Part shown: in pieces, positions 1 through 6,470 of the stretch
Position numbering within the stretch: position 1 is the first letter of the stretch
Layout: each line of letters starts with the position of its first letter
Assembly (NCBI GenBank): GCA_003520425.1
Contig: DOUU01000497.1
Span: 2,059 to 14,677, forward strand
DNA length: 12,619 nt
Direction: 5' to 3'
Source of the DNA: Deltaproteobacteria bacterium
GTDB lineage: Bacteria > Myxococcota_A > UBA9160
Program-made: the position numbers and the translations under genes
The notes under the pieces: model-generated
Seen by the model: the letters and a program-made list of their open reading frames with translations, nothing else
Databases searched by the model: none
Told to the model about the DNA's origin: nothing

Positions 1-542
1 CCTTCGTGCTGACTGCCCGCGCGGCGGACCCACAAGGCGGGGTCGCCAGCGTCGACCGGCGCATCGAGGTGCGAGAGAAGGCCGCCGCGGCTGCACCCGT
101 GGTGCCGGCCCCCGAACCTGCACGAACCGAAGCCGCCGCACCGCCCGCCCCCGCGGCCGTGGCGCGCGCCGTCCCCTCGGAGGCACCGGCGAAGACGGCC
201 CCCCACCGGGATCCGCGCGAGGCTGCGCTGGCTGCCCTTGCCGAGTACAAAGCGGCTTACGAATCACGCAACATCGACCGACTGGCCCGCGTCTGGATCA
301 TGAACGCGACGCAGCGCGCCCGCATGAAGGACACCTTCGAGAATGCGGACAGCATCGATCTGCGCATCGAGCAGCGCGATGTGGTTGTCGAAGAAGACTC
401 CGTGACCATCAACTTCCGACAAGAGCTGTCCCTAAGCGGTCCGCGCATGACAACAAAGGGGGCCGCGTCGGAGAACGTTGCCACCGTGATCCGTCGCGGG
501 GAGGACCAGTGGGTGATCTCGAGCATCTATCAGAAGAAGTGA
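1..542 (+). CDS. C-terminal part of a protein with an NTF2/SnoaL-like domain (5' truncated)
   Basis: The reading frame is open to the left edge and ends at TGA 540-542. A GTG lies at position 6, but the residues around it (FVLTARAADPQGG... then VDRRIEV) read like the last strands of an Ig-like or other beta-rich domain, so the gene very probably begins outside the window. The visible part has three sections: a short beta-rich end (about residues 1-25 from the GTG), an Ala/Pro-rich low-complexity linker (about 28-68), and a folded C-terminal domain of about 105 residues starting at AALAALAEYKAAYESRN. That domain has the alpha-helix then curved-sheet pattern of NTF2/SnoaL folds (YKAAYESRNIDRLARVW, then strands VVVEEDSVTINFRQEL and VATVIRRGEDQWVISSI). 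Such domains often sit at the C-terminus of multi-domain kinases, caspase-like or secreted proteins, but the upstream partner cannot be seen. No function is assigned. It converges with the outer-membrane gene, with only 24 bases between stops. Confidence 0.75.
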   Translation, partial: FVLTARAADPQGGVASVDRRIEVREKAAAAAPVVPAPEPARTEAAAPPAPAAVARAVPSEAPAKTAPHRDPREAALAALAEYKAAYESRNIDRLARVWIMNATQRARMKDTFENADSIDLRIEQRDVVVEEDSVTINFRQELSLSGPRMTTKGAASENVATVIRRGEDQWVISSIYQKK

Positions 543-566
543 ACCGAAGAGAAAGGCCGAGGAGGA

Positions 567-1943
567 TCACCGAAAAGTGTATTCGACGGCGGCCGAAGGG
601 ATGACGAGTGCACGCAGACCCTGCTCATTGAGGCGCCACAGGAGGTTCGCAGAGAAGACGAGCCGACGCCAGGGATTGAACTTGATTCCCGTCGCCGCAG
701 AAAGGATGTAGTTTCCCACATCGTTGTGTTGGGGGTTCTGGTTGAACAAGAAATCGGCTGTTGCCGTCAGCCACTCGGTGATCCGAAGATCGGCGCCTGC
801 CGCGTATCGCAGTTCGTTGAGGTTCTGGTCGTTGAACCGCCACAAAAAACCCACGGCCAAGTGGGGAGAGAAGATGCCGAGGGCTGCGGAGTAGACTAGC
901 GAGGCGCTGGTGGCGGGCTGGCCAAAGCCGCGGAAGTTGTCGGGGTCGCCCGTGGGTGCATAAAAGTCCAAGCGGCTTGCCAGGGCGCCGTATTCCCCGT
1001 CGTAGAAGTTCATCTTGGCGCGCAGCACGATATCGCCGATCCCGCTGGACTGCGCGCTGCCACTCGTGCGTACAGAGAACGTGTTCCCCGTCGTGGGATT
1101 GATCAGTCCGTCTGCCTGGACGCTGCCCTTGAGCCAGGTCGCGAGATAAGGCACCACAATTCCCACGTCGAGCTTGTCCGTCACGCCGTAGTTCACGAAA
1201 AGCGCATACACATCGGTATGGATGTCGGTGTCGAGGGTGACATTTGGAATCGAGGCACCGAGCGTGTAGGTCCCCGGGGGCCCGGTGGCGGGGAATCCCC
1301 CGGAAGCAGGACAGGTGATCAAGCCGCAGGGCGGGATCACGAAGTGGATGAGATTTTTCCCAAGGAAAATAGACCCGGTGAAGCTCACGTGGGGGAACGG
1401 CGGTGGAACAAACGGTCGCCCGGCGATCGGAGGGGGAGTCGGCGGGATTGTGGTCGTGCTCGGGGGAATCACGATGACCGGCGCGTTGCCTTTGGTCAAA
1501 TTGTAGTTCCCGAGGTTTTGACCCTGGAAGACGTCGTAGTCGATCGAAGAGTATCCGAATGCGATGTTGAGCTTGCCTTTGCCCACGGTCTGGCCGCGCT
1601 CGGAGAAGAGGGGCCCAAGGCCGTCCGTGGATCGTTCGAAGACGTTCAGGTTGGGGTCAAACTTGTAGGTGAAGGCCGCCACCGTAGATCCGACGGGGTA
1701 GTAGTTGAATTGGTCGGCGATCTGAGAGCTGAACTGCACGAGCGCCGCTCCGCTCTCGAACGTGGCAAGAAACTGGTTGGAGCCGCTGAGGCTACTTCCA
1801 GTCAGAAAGACCCCCACCTCGGTCTGCGCCTGTGCGGCGAGGCTCGGGTAGAAATCCTTGAGGTCTGCAGCCGGTGCGGCGCGGATATTGGCCAGGAAGA
1901 CGAGCACGAACAAGATGGCGAGGTAGGGAATACGCCTGCGCAC
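567..1943 (-). CDS. Outer-membrane beta-barrel protein, Phenol_MetA_deg (transporter) type
   Basis: 458-residue secreted protein. The chosen start is GTG at 1943, preceded by a GAGAGGGGGGAGC ribosome site. A TTG at 1967 would add 8 residues but has no ribosome site and would sit almost at the predicted transcription start. The N-terminus is a clear signal peptide: RRR, a hydrophobic core (IPYLAILFVLVFLANI), then an APAA cleavage site near residue 26. The C-terminal half has the hallmarks of the Phenol_MetA_deg family: YGVTDKLDVGIVVPYL, SGIGDIVLRAKMNFYDG, LDFYAPTGDPDN and alternating amphipathic strands, ending YTFR (a near-terminal aromatic, as in barrel proteins). Family members are outer-membrane channels, sometimes linked to aromatic-compound uptake; the substrate here is unknown. 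Unusual features are a proline-rich insert at about residues 159-184 and a Cys-x4-Cys pair at about 206 and 211. It stands alone, with its own promoter. Confidence 0.8.
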   Translation of the reverse strand: MRRRIPYLAILFVLVFLANIRAAPAADLKDFYPSLAAQAQTEVGVFLTGSSLSGSNQFLATFESGAALVQFSSQIADQFNYYPVGSTVAAFTYKFDPNLNVFERSTDGLGPLFSERGQTVGKGKLNIAFGYSSIDYDVFQGQNLGNYNLTKGNAPVIVIPPSTTTIPPTPPPIAGRPFVPPPFPHVSFTGSIFLGKNLIHFVIPPCGLITCPASGGFPATGPPGTYTLGASIPNVTLDTDIHTDVYALFVNYGVTDKLDVGIVVPYLATWLKGSVQADGLINPTTGNTFSVRTSGSAQSSGIGDIVLRAKMNFYDGEYGALASRLDFYAPTGDPDNFRGFGQPATSASLVYSAALGIFSPHLAVGFLWRFNDQNLNELRYAAGADLRITEWLTATADFLFNQNPQHNDVGNYILSAATGIKFNPWRRLVFSANLLWRLNEQGLRALVIPSAAVEYTFR

Positions 1944-2319
1944 GCTCCCCCCCTCTCGGATGCGCAAAGGAGGCCCGACTCTACGAGGCCGCCGGCTGCA
2001 GTGTCAACATCCAGGTGGGGAACCCGATCGATGCCCATGGCGGCGTGCACTCGGGAGTCACGACCGCTGTCACCAGCATCGTCTGAGTCCAAAACTGTGG
2101 TCACATCGGCCGGTCGGGGATCGCTCGTGCCGGTTCGGCCTGTTCAAAATGGAGCCTCGTCCTCGTGTAAAGGGGACGATCCACGGTCAGCCCGAGGCGC
2201 GCATGGTCATTCCGCGTAGATCGCGCGGTCGGGCACCGAAGCCAGTAGACGCAGTCTGCTCTGCTCCGCCGCATCAACGGAGCTTGCGGGGCGGGTGCTG
2301 AAGGATCCTTTGGCCGGAC
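1944..2319. other. 376-base gap without a recognisable gene
   Basis: This gap lies between the start of the outer-membrane protein gene and the stop of the PilZ gene, both on the minus strand. Apart from the promoter near 1978-2007 I see no gene, RNA or repeat. Open frames here on either strand give Arg/Pro/Gly/His-rich low-complexity products with no domain and no ribosome site. The PilZ terminator would lie in 2260-2319, but no convincing hairpin with a T-run was seen. Confidence 0.6.
1978..2007 (-). promoter_or_regulatory. Sigma70-type promoter for the outer-membrane protein gene
   Basis: Read on the minus strand: a perfect -35 TTGACA (2007-2002), an 18-base spacer and a -10 TAGAGT (1983-1978), which matches TATAAT at four of six positions including the key A2 and T6. 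Transcription would start near 1970, giving a leader of about 27 bases before the GTG at 1943. This supports that start over the TTG at 1967. It is predicted from sequence only. Confidence 0.5.
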
Positions 2320-2871
2320 TTAGGCCTTTGCGACCTCAAGGACGATCCAGTGGGCGCCCGCGATTTCTAGTGCCCGCGCGGCTGCATCCTCAGCGCTCTC
2401 GGTCTCGACGAGGATCGTGCGCGATCGTGGGCTTCCGCTGAGCTGGAGCCGGACCCGCCAGGCCGGCCCCACCATGGCCTCAGGAGCTGCGGCCGGCGAT
2501 GGCGCGGCAGCCCCTGGCGCTTGAGGGGACGGGCGGCGTGTGGCCCGCACCTCGGAGCGCTCTGCGACGAGCTTGAGATACGCCTCGGAAGGATTCGCAA
2601 CCACCAGACCGACCATCCACACAGACTTCTCGTTCCGACTGGGCTTAAGACGACGCGAATGCCAGACCAGGCTTTCGACGATGAGGCGCTCCCCCCGCGG
2701 CAGGGTGAGGACCACGACAGCTGGCGTGCCATTCTCAAGCTCTTCTCCCGGCAGCCGGACGGATAGACCTCCCTCGGAAAGGTCGACAAGGGTCCCAGCG
2801 AACTTCCGGCCGTTCGCCTGAAGTTCACACGGCGTGCACAGCCGAACGCGATTTTGCCTCCGGCGGTCCAT
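2320..2871 (-). CDS. PilZ-domain protein (predicted c-di-GMP receptor) with a C-terminal extension
   Basis: 183 residues. The start is ATG 2871, with GGGGGGAAA about 12 bases upstream; the frame is open further upstream but that stretch looks non-coding. Residues 1-100 form a PilZ domain. Both c-di-GMP-binding signatures are intact: R-x3-R at R4/R8 (within MDRRRQNRVR) and D-x-S-x-x-G at D30-S32-G35 (DLSEGGLSV). A Cys-x2-Cys pair (C12, C15) lies in the first strand. An Ala/Pro-rich linker (about 112-135) leads to a small alpha/beta tail (136-183: AWRVRLQLSG, TILVETESAEDAAARALEIAG, HWIVLEV) that I do not recognise. There is no signal peptide or membrane segment, so it is cytoplasmic. It probably links c-di-GMP to motility, surface or envelope behaviour, but no target gene lies next to it. 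The YkvA-like gene lies upstream on the same strand, 148 bases away. Confidence 0.85.
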   Translation of the reverse strand: MDRRRQNRVRLCTPCELQANGRKFAGTLVDLSEGGLSVRLPGEELENGTPAVVVLTLPRGERLIVESLVWHSRRLKPSRNEKSVWMVGLVVANPSEAYLKLVAERSEVRATRRPSPQAPGAAAPSPAAAPEAMVGPAWRVRLQLSGSPRSRTILVETESAEDAAARALEIAGAHWIVLEVAKA

Positions 2872-2895
2872 CTGGTTCTGTTTCCCCCCAGGAGA

Positions 2896-2917
2896 GATAG
2901 GGCCCGGTTGTCCTATC
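2896..2917. promoter_or_regulatory. Inverted repeat upstream of the PilZ gene (possible operator)
   Basis: Perfect arms GATAGG (2896-2901) and CCTATC (2912-2917) with a 10-base spacer, 25-46 bases upstream of the PilZ ATG. The centre-to-centre spacing suits a dimeric regulator. Six-base arms also arise by chance in GC-rich DNA, so support is weak. Confidence 0.25.
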
Positions 2918-3019
2918 GGCCAGCGGACTCCGCGGCTTAGAGAAATCCGGGCACGTTGGTGCGGTCCCGAGATCGCGGGGGCCACTGCGAGGTTGGGAAA
3001 GCGCCACAGGCCGCAGGAC

Positions 3020-3442
3020 TTAGCGGCGCAGGAAATGAATGACCGCCCACACGAGCGTTGCCATGAGAAGACCGAAGAGTCCCACCACAACGAAGGCGAG
3101 CGAAGCGCGGGGCAGGGCATTGGGATCGGATCCCGTCTCTCCCGCGCGCGCAACAAACTCGTCCATCAGGGCCGGCGGGATCAGCCGACGTACAAGGCGA
3201 AGCCCGATGATTGCGACGACGAAGTCGTCCAAGTAGCCGATCGCGGGGATCCAGTTGGGAATGAGCTGGATCGGGCTTACGAAATAGCAGGCGACGAACA
3301 AAGCCACTAGCTTGGCAAGCAAGGGAGTGCGCCGGTCCCTCGAGGCGAGGTAGAGAGCCCGGATTTCGATGAGGAGCCCTTGCGCCTGGTCTTGCCAGGA
3401 TTCCTTATTCCGCCGGGGTTGAATTGCGCGGCGCACAGGCAC
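3020..3442 (-). CDS. YkvA/DUF1232-family membrane protein
   Basis: The central block KLVALFVACYFVSPIQLIPN..IPAIGYLDDFVVAIIGLRLVRRLIPP (about residues 44-90) is the signature of the DUF1232/YkvA family: a hydrophobic helix, the SPIxLIP motif and the GYLDD motif. It is preceded by the usual short amphipathic leader (IEIRALYLASRDRRTP). A second hydrophobic helix (about 115-137, LAFVVVGLFGLLMATLVWAVIHFL) ends the protein, so it is probably anchored in the inner membrane. The start is uncertain. GTG 3442 (140 residues) and GTG 3436 are the nearest in-frame candidates and neither has a strong ribosome site; a TTG at 3541 would add a Cys/Arg-rich N-terminus unlike the family. The family's biochemical function is unknown. 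It diverges from the ATP-grasp gene across a 183-base gap. Confidence 0.8.
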   Translation of the reverse strand: MPVRRAIQPRRNKESWQDQAQGLLIEIRALYLASRDRRTPLLAKLVALFVACYFVSPIQLIPNWIPAIGYLDDFVVAIIGLRLVRRLIPPALMDEFVARAGETGSDPNALPRASLAFVVVGLFGLLMATLVWAVIHFLRR

Positions 3443-3588
3443 GATGCAGAGCGTATCTCGCGCAGATCGGCAGCGCCGAGGGCGCACACAGAAACGAGAA
3501 AGAAAAAGAGCGGGATCACCGCCCGTGCCGGTTGGTGGCAATGAGACCCGAGTGCGAGGGATCCGTCACTAGCGGCACTGCGACTCTC

Positions 3589-3606
3589 AAAGGAGGCTTG
3601 TCTCCT
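3589..3606 (+). promoter_or_regulatory. Strong Shine-Dalgarno within a small hairpin, ahead of the ATP-grasp gene
   Basis: AAAGGAGG (3589-3596) is a near-perfect Shine-Dalgarno. AGGAG (3591-3595) can pair with CTCCT (3602-3606) across a 6-base loop (GCTTGT). The site is 29 bases upstream of the GTG at 3626, too far for ordinary use. It is ideally placed (8 bases) for an in-frame CTG at 3605. Confidence 0.4.
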
Positions 3607-3625
3607 GGCTGCTCTCGCGCGGAAG

Positions 3626-4867
3626 GTGCGGATCCTCGTCTCCGAGGGCTCTAGCCTCTCGGCCCGCGAGGCCATTACTGCGCTTGGGAGGGCCGGCTTC
3701 GGCATCGAGGTCTGCGATCCGAGCGGGATTTGCCTGGCTCGATTCTCGAGATTTGTGCGTCGGGTGCACCGCTGTCCCCACTTCGCCTCGGATCCCACTG
3801 CCTACTACGGATTCATTCGGAGGCTTCTCGCGACCGGCCGCTACGCTGTCTTGTATCCAGCGCATGAGCAGGCCTATCTCTTTGCTCGCCAACGCAGCGC
3901 TCTCGCCGCGCTCGCGGGGGTGCCGGTTCCGAGCTTCGATGCAATCGAGCGCGTCCAGGGCAAGGCGGCCATGGCGGCGACGTTCGAAAGCTTGGGGATC
4001 CCGACTCCCCCGACTATCGTGGTCCAGGATGAGATTGCAGCCCGGGCCGCAGCCACACGCATCGGTTGCCCATGCTATGTGAAGGCCGATATCGGAACCG
4101 CGAGTGGAACGGTCTGGAGAGTGACGGACGCGCCTTCCCTTGACCATGCGCTGGCACGCCTCCGCGAACTCGGCGCGTTCCCGAACGCTGCGGTCGTCCA
4201 GGGAACTGCCCCTGGAGTGCTCGAGCGCGTCTATGCGCTTGCCGACCGCGGCCATCTTGTTGCCGCCCATGCAGTCCAGCAGATCACAGCCGGCCCGCGA
4301 GGTGGCGACGTGCAGAAGGTGTCGGTGGAGCGTCCCGCGGTACGCGCTCATGTCGCACGCCTTGTCGAGGCTCTGGATTGGCACGGTGCGCTGTCGATCG
4401 ACTATCTCCGCGACGGCTCCGATGGAACCGAACGATTCGTGGATTTGAACCCGCGCCTGGCAGAGCCTGGAAATGCCGTCCTGTGCGGACTTGATTTGCC
4501 GACGCTCCTCGTCCGGCTGGGTCTTGGCGAACACATCGGTGATCAGCCGCCGGGCAAAATCGGCGTGCGCACACACATGGGGCTTCAAGCGGTCATGCTC
4601 CCGGCCACGCGCGGCGGTTCGCGAGTGGAGATCCTGCGAACGATCGCGGCACTGATCCTGAGCCGCGGCCCGTTTCGCAGCAGCCGCGAATCCTTGACCC
4701 CTGTTTGGATCGATCCGCCGAGCGTGCTTCCCGTCGGCTTCGTGGCACTCTCGTTGCTCTTCTCACCCGCGACGTGGCAATGGCTGGCGGCGAGACAGGT
4801 CGGGAGTTACGCGCTGACGGAAGAGGCAGCTCGAGCGATCCGGGAGATGCCGACGGACGCGGGCTGA
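3626..4867 (+). CDS. ATP-grasp family carboxylate-amine ligase-like protein, orphan
   Basis: 413 residues from GTG 3626. An in-frame CTG at 3605, 8 bases after AAAGGAGG, would add LAALARK and is an alternative start. The layout is that of ATP-grasp ligases. The N-terminal Rossmann-like pre-ATP domain (1-110) opens MRILVSEGSSLSAREAITAL and contains LYPAHEQAYL with E81. The ATP-binding lid is at about 111-200 (KAAMAATFESLGIPTPPT, then YVKADIGTASGTVWRV with K153 and the Gly-rich loop). The Mg-binding catalytic core is at 245-285 (ALSIDYLRD, FVDLNPRL with D273, N275 and R277). The family joins a carboxylate to an amine or thiol through an acyl-phosphate, using ATP. A C-terminal extension (about 335-413) has a hydrophobic stretch (FVALSLLFS) and is less conserved in type. 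No amino-acid, peptide or cofactor biosynthesis genes adjoin it, so the substrate is unknown. Confidence 0.8.
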   Translation: MRILVSEGSSLSAREAITALGRAGFGIEVCDPSGICLARFSRFVRRVHRCPHFASDPTAYYGFIRRLLATGRYAVLYPAHEQAYLFARQRSALAALAGVPVPSFDAIERVQGKAAMAATFESLGIPTPPTIVVQDEIAARAAATRIGCPCYVKADIGTASGTVWRVTDAPSLDHALARLRELGAFPNAAVVQGTAPGVLERVYALADRGHLVAAHAVQQITAGPRGGDVQKVSVERPAVRAHVARLVEALDWHGALSIDYLRDGSDGTERFVDLNPRLAEPGNAVLCGLDLPTLLVRLGLGEHIGDQPPGKIGVRTHMGLQAVMLPATRGGSRVEILRTIAALILSRGPFRSSRESLTPVWIDPPSVLPVGFVALSLLFSPATWQWLAARQVGSYALTEEAARAIREMPTDAG

Positions 4868-4873
4868 GAGCGG

Positions 4874-4890
4874 CGAAGCGAGAGGCTTCG
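4874..4890 (+). terminator. Short stem-loop just after the ATP-grasp stop codon
   Basis: Perfect 6-base arms CGAAGC/GCTTCG around a 5-base loop (GAGAG), beginning 7 bases after the TGA. No T-run follows, so it is not a classical intrinsic terminator. It may protect the 3' end or weakly separate this gene from the amidohydrolase. Chance occurrence is possible. Confidence 0.3.
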
Positions 4891-4951
4891 TAAGGGCTTG
4901 ACGCAGCGTCTCGCCCCTGCGGTGAGGGCGCCGCACGTCACCAGGCTCAAG

Positions 4952-4980
4952 TTGACCCGGCATCACGAACCATTCAATCT
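4952..4980 (+). promoter_or_regulatory. Possible promoter of the amidohydrolase gene
   Basis: TTGACC (4952-4957), a 17-base spacer and CAATCT (4975-4980). The -35 is good; the -10 keeps only A2 and T6. It would give a leader of about 50 bases before ATG 5039. Confidence 0.28.
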
Positions 4981-5038
4981 GTACCGAACCAATCGGCATC
5001 GCCCGTCGTGCAGCCGTCCCGGGCCTGAGGAGAGCGAG

Positions 5039-6187
5039 ATGCGAGGTGAGTACCTGACCGTAGACGCCGATGGACACGTGCTCGAGCCGGTCGACGTCTG
5101 GGAGCGATACATCGACCCCAAGTTTCGAGACCGCGCACTGCGCGTGGGTATGGACTCGGATGGTTTTGAGAATCTTTTCATCGACAACAAGCCCACCCGC
5201 ATGCTGAAGGGGCGCCTGGGTGCGCTCGGCGGCATCGAGGCGTCGGGCGAAGAAAAACTGGCTTTCCAGATCCCCGGGCGCCGCACCTACCAGGACGGTG
5301 CTCCCGCGGGCGGTTACGACCCCAAGGCTCGCCTTCAAGTCCTCGACGCGGAGGGCATCGACAAGGTGCTGCTCTATCCGACGATCGGGATCGCCTGGGA
5401 AGGGGGTGTGAAGGACCCCGCGCTTGCCCTCGCATACTGCCGCGCGTACAACCGCTGGATCGTGGACTTCTGCCGTGCAGACACGCAACGCCTCTATCCC
5501 ATCGCGCACATCACGCTCCTCGATCCTGAAGCTGGGGCCGAGGAGATGCAACGCGCGCGCCGGGATGGCTGTGTCGGCGTCTATCTCTCGCCGGATCTTG
5601 CAGCCCGAGGCGGGCGGTCGCTCGACGACAGGGCTTTCGACCGCTTGTGGGCGGCCGCCCAGGATCTTTCGATGCCAGTTGCGTTTCACGTGGTGGCTCG
5701 AGAGGACCTCACGTTTTCGAGCTGGGCAAGGCGAGGGACGGGCTCAGACGGACTGTTCATGTTCGCCTTCCTCGCGGTCGAAGTGATGGCCGCATTCACA
5801 CAGATGATGGTGACTGGTCTTTTCGAGCGCTATCCGCGGCTGCGCTGCGCTGTGCTCGAGGCGGGTTCGAACTGGATCACCGCGTGGCTGGACCGGCTCG
5901 ACCATAAGCTACAAAGGGGTGGTTTCCCGACCGCGCTGCGTATGCTGCCGAGCGAGTATTTCCGCCGCCAATGCGTGATTTCGGCCGATCCAGACGAGAC
6001 GCTGACAGCCCCGGTGGTGGAGCACCTCGGGGCTGATTACGTGATCTGGGCATCGGACTACCCCCACCTTGACGCCTCGTTCGGCGTCGTGAACGAGATC
6101 CGCGAGCGCCTGGCTCCGCTGCCACCGGACGCGCAACGAAAGGTGCTGGGCGAAAACGTCATGCGTTTCTACCAACTCGGCGGCTGA
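5039..6187 (+). CDS. Amidohydrolase_2 family metal-dependent hydrolase or decarboxylase
   Basis: 382 residues. ATG 5039 is chosen because GAGGAG lies about 6 bases upstream and the product then opens directly with MRGEYLTVDADGHVLEP, the usual first strand of the family. An upstream in-frame start would add a low-complexity 47-residue leader. Metal-ligand candidates follow the amidohydrolase-related TIM-barrel order: D9-x-D11-x-H13 (replacing the common HxH), H217 (VAFHVV), E274 (LEAGSNW) and D340 with H343 (WASDYPHLD). The ACMSD-like and related members hydrolyse or decarboxylate carboxylated aromatic or cyclic substrates. The exact reaction cannot be told. There is no signal peptide, so it is cytoplasmic. 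It lies 171 bases after the ATP-grasp gene on the same strand and probably has its own promoter. Confidence 0.88.
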   Translation: MRGEYLTVDADGHVLEPVDVWERYIDPKFRDRALRVGMDSDGFENLFIDNKPTRMLKGRLGALGGIEASGEEKLAFQIPGRRTYQDGAPAGGYDPKARLQVLDAEGIDKVLLYPTIGIAWEGGVKDPALALAYCRAYNRWIVDFCRADTQRLYPIAHITLLDPEAGAEEMQRARRDGCVGVYLSPDLAARGGRSLDDRAFDRLWAAAQDLSMPVAFHVVAREDLTFSSWARRGTGSDGLFMFAFLAVEVMAAFTQMMVTGLFERYPRLRCAVLEAGSNWITAWLDRLDHKLQRGGFPTALRMLPSEYFRRQCVISADPDETLTAPVVEHLGADYVIWASDYPHLDASFGVVNEIRERLAPLPPDAQRKVLGENVMRFYQLGG

Positions 6188-6285
6188 CGGCAGGGGCCGA
6201 GACAGCGACGAGTAAGCCGCACTTGCGGCCCGCTGCGGAGCCGGGGTCTGCCGGGACAACGTGACGCGAACTGGCGCCGGCACGG

Positions 6286-6338
6286 GCTCGCTCGCGATCC
6301 TACGCCGCGCGCGGAGGGTGCGCCCTTGGCGAGCGAGC
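6286..6338. repeat. 10-base perfect inverted repeat in the gap after the amidohydrolase gene
   Basis: GCTCGCTCGC (6286-6295) and GCGAGCGAGC (6329-6338) are exact reverse complements around a 33-base GC-rich centre. A smaller GCCGC/GCGGC stem lies at 6216-6229. The 283-base gap 6188-6470 shows no gene. The repeat may fold at the 3' end of the amidohydrolase or MOSC transcripts; it has no T-run. Confidence 0.35.
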
Positions 6339-6470
6339 GGGGTGGAGCGTCGTGCGGTTGGCCCGACCGCGCTCTTCGGGCGGGCAAGGCTGCACGACGA
6401 GCATCTGCGGGACGTCTCCGCCATGCGGGCTCGCTGGGCGGGTCGAATCGGGGTTTTCGGGCGGTCCCGC

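Noticed and set aside
1218..2219. A 333-codon open frame on the plus strand
   Set aside because: It is antisense to the outer-membrane protein gene over most of its length, is rich in Arg/Gly/Glu/Val with no domain, and extends over the promoter. The minus-strand gene has a signal peptide and barrel signature.
2320..3156. A longer PilZ protein starting at 3156
   Set aside because: The extra 95 residues are Ser/Arg/Pro-rich, overlap the DUF1232 gene and lack a ribosome site, and the PilZ RxxxR motif normally lies at the very N-terminus.
3587..4588. A 333-codon open frame on the minus strand
   Set aside because: It is antisense to the ATP-grasp gene; its product has no recognisable motif, while the plus frame has the full ATP-grasp signature.
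4763..5689. A 308-codon open frame on the minus strand
   Set aside because: It overlaps the ATP-grasp end and the amidohydrolase start in antisense and shows no domain.
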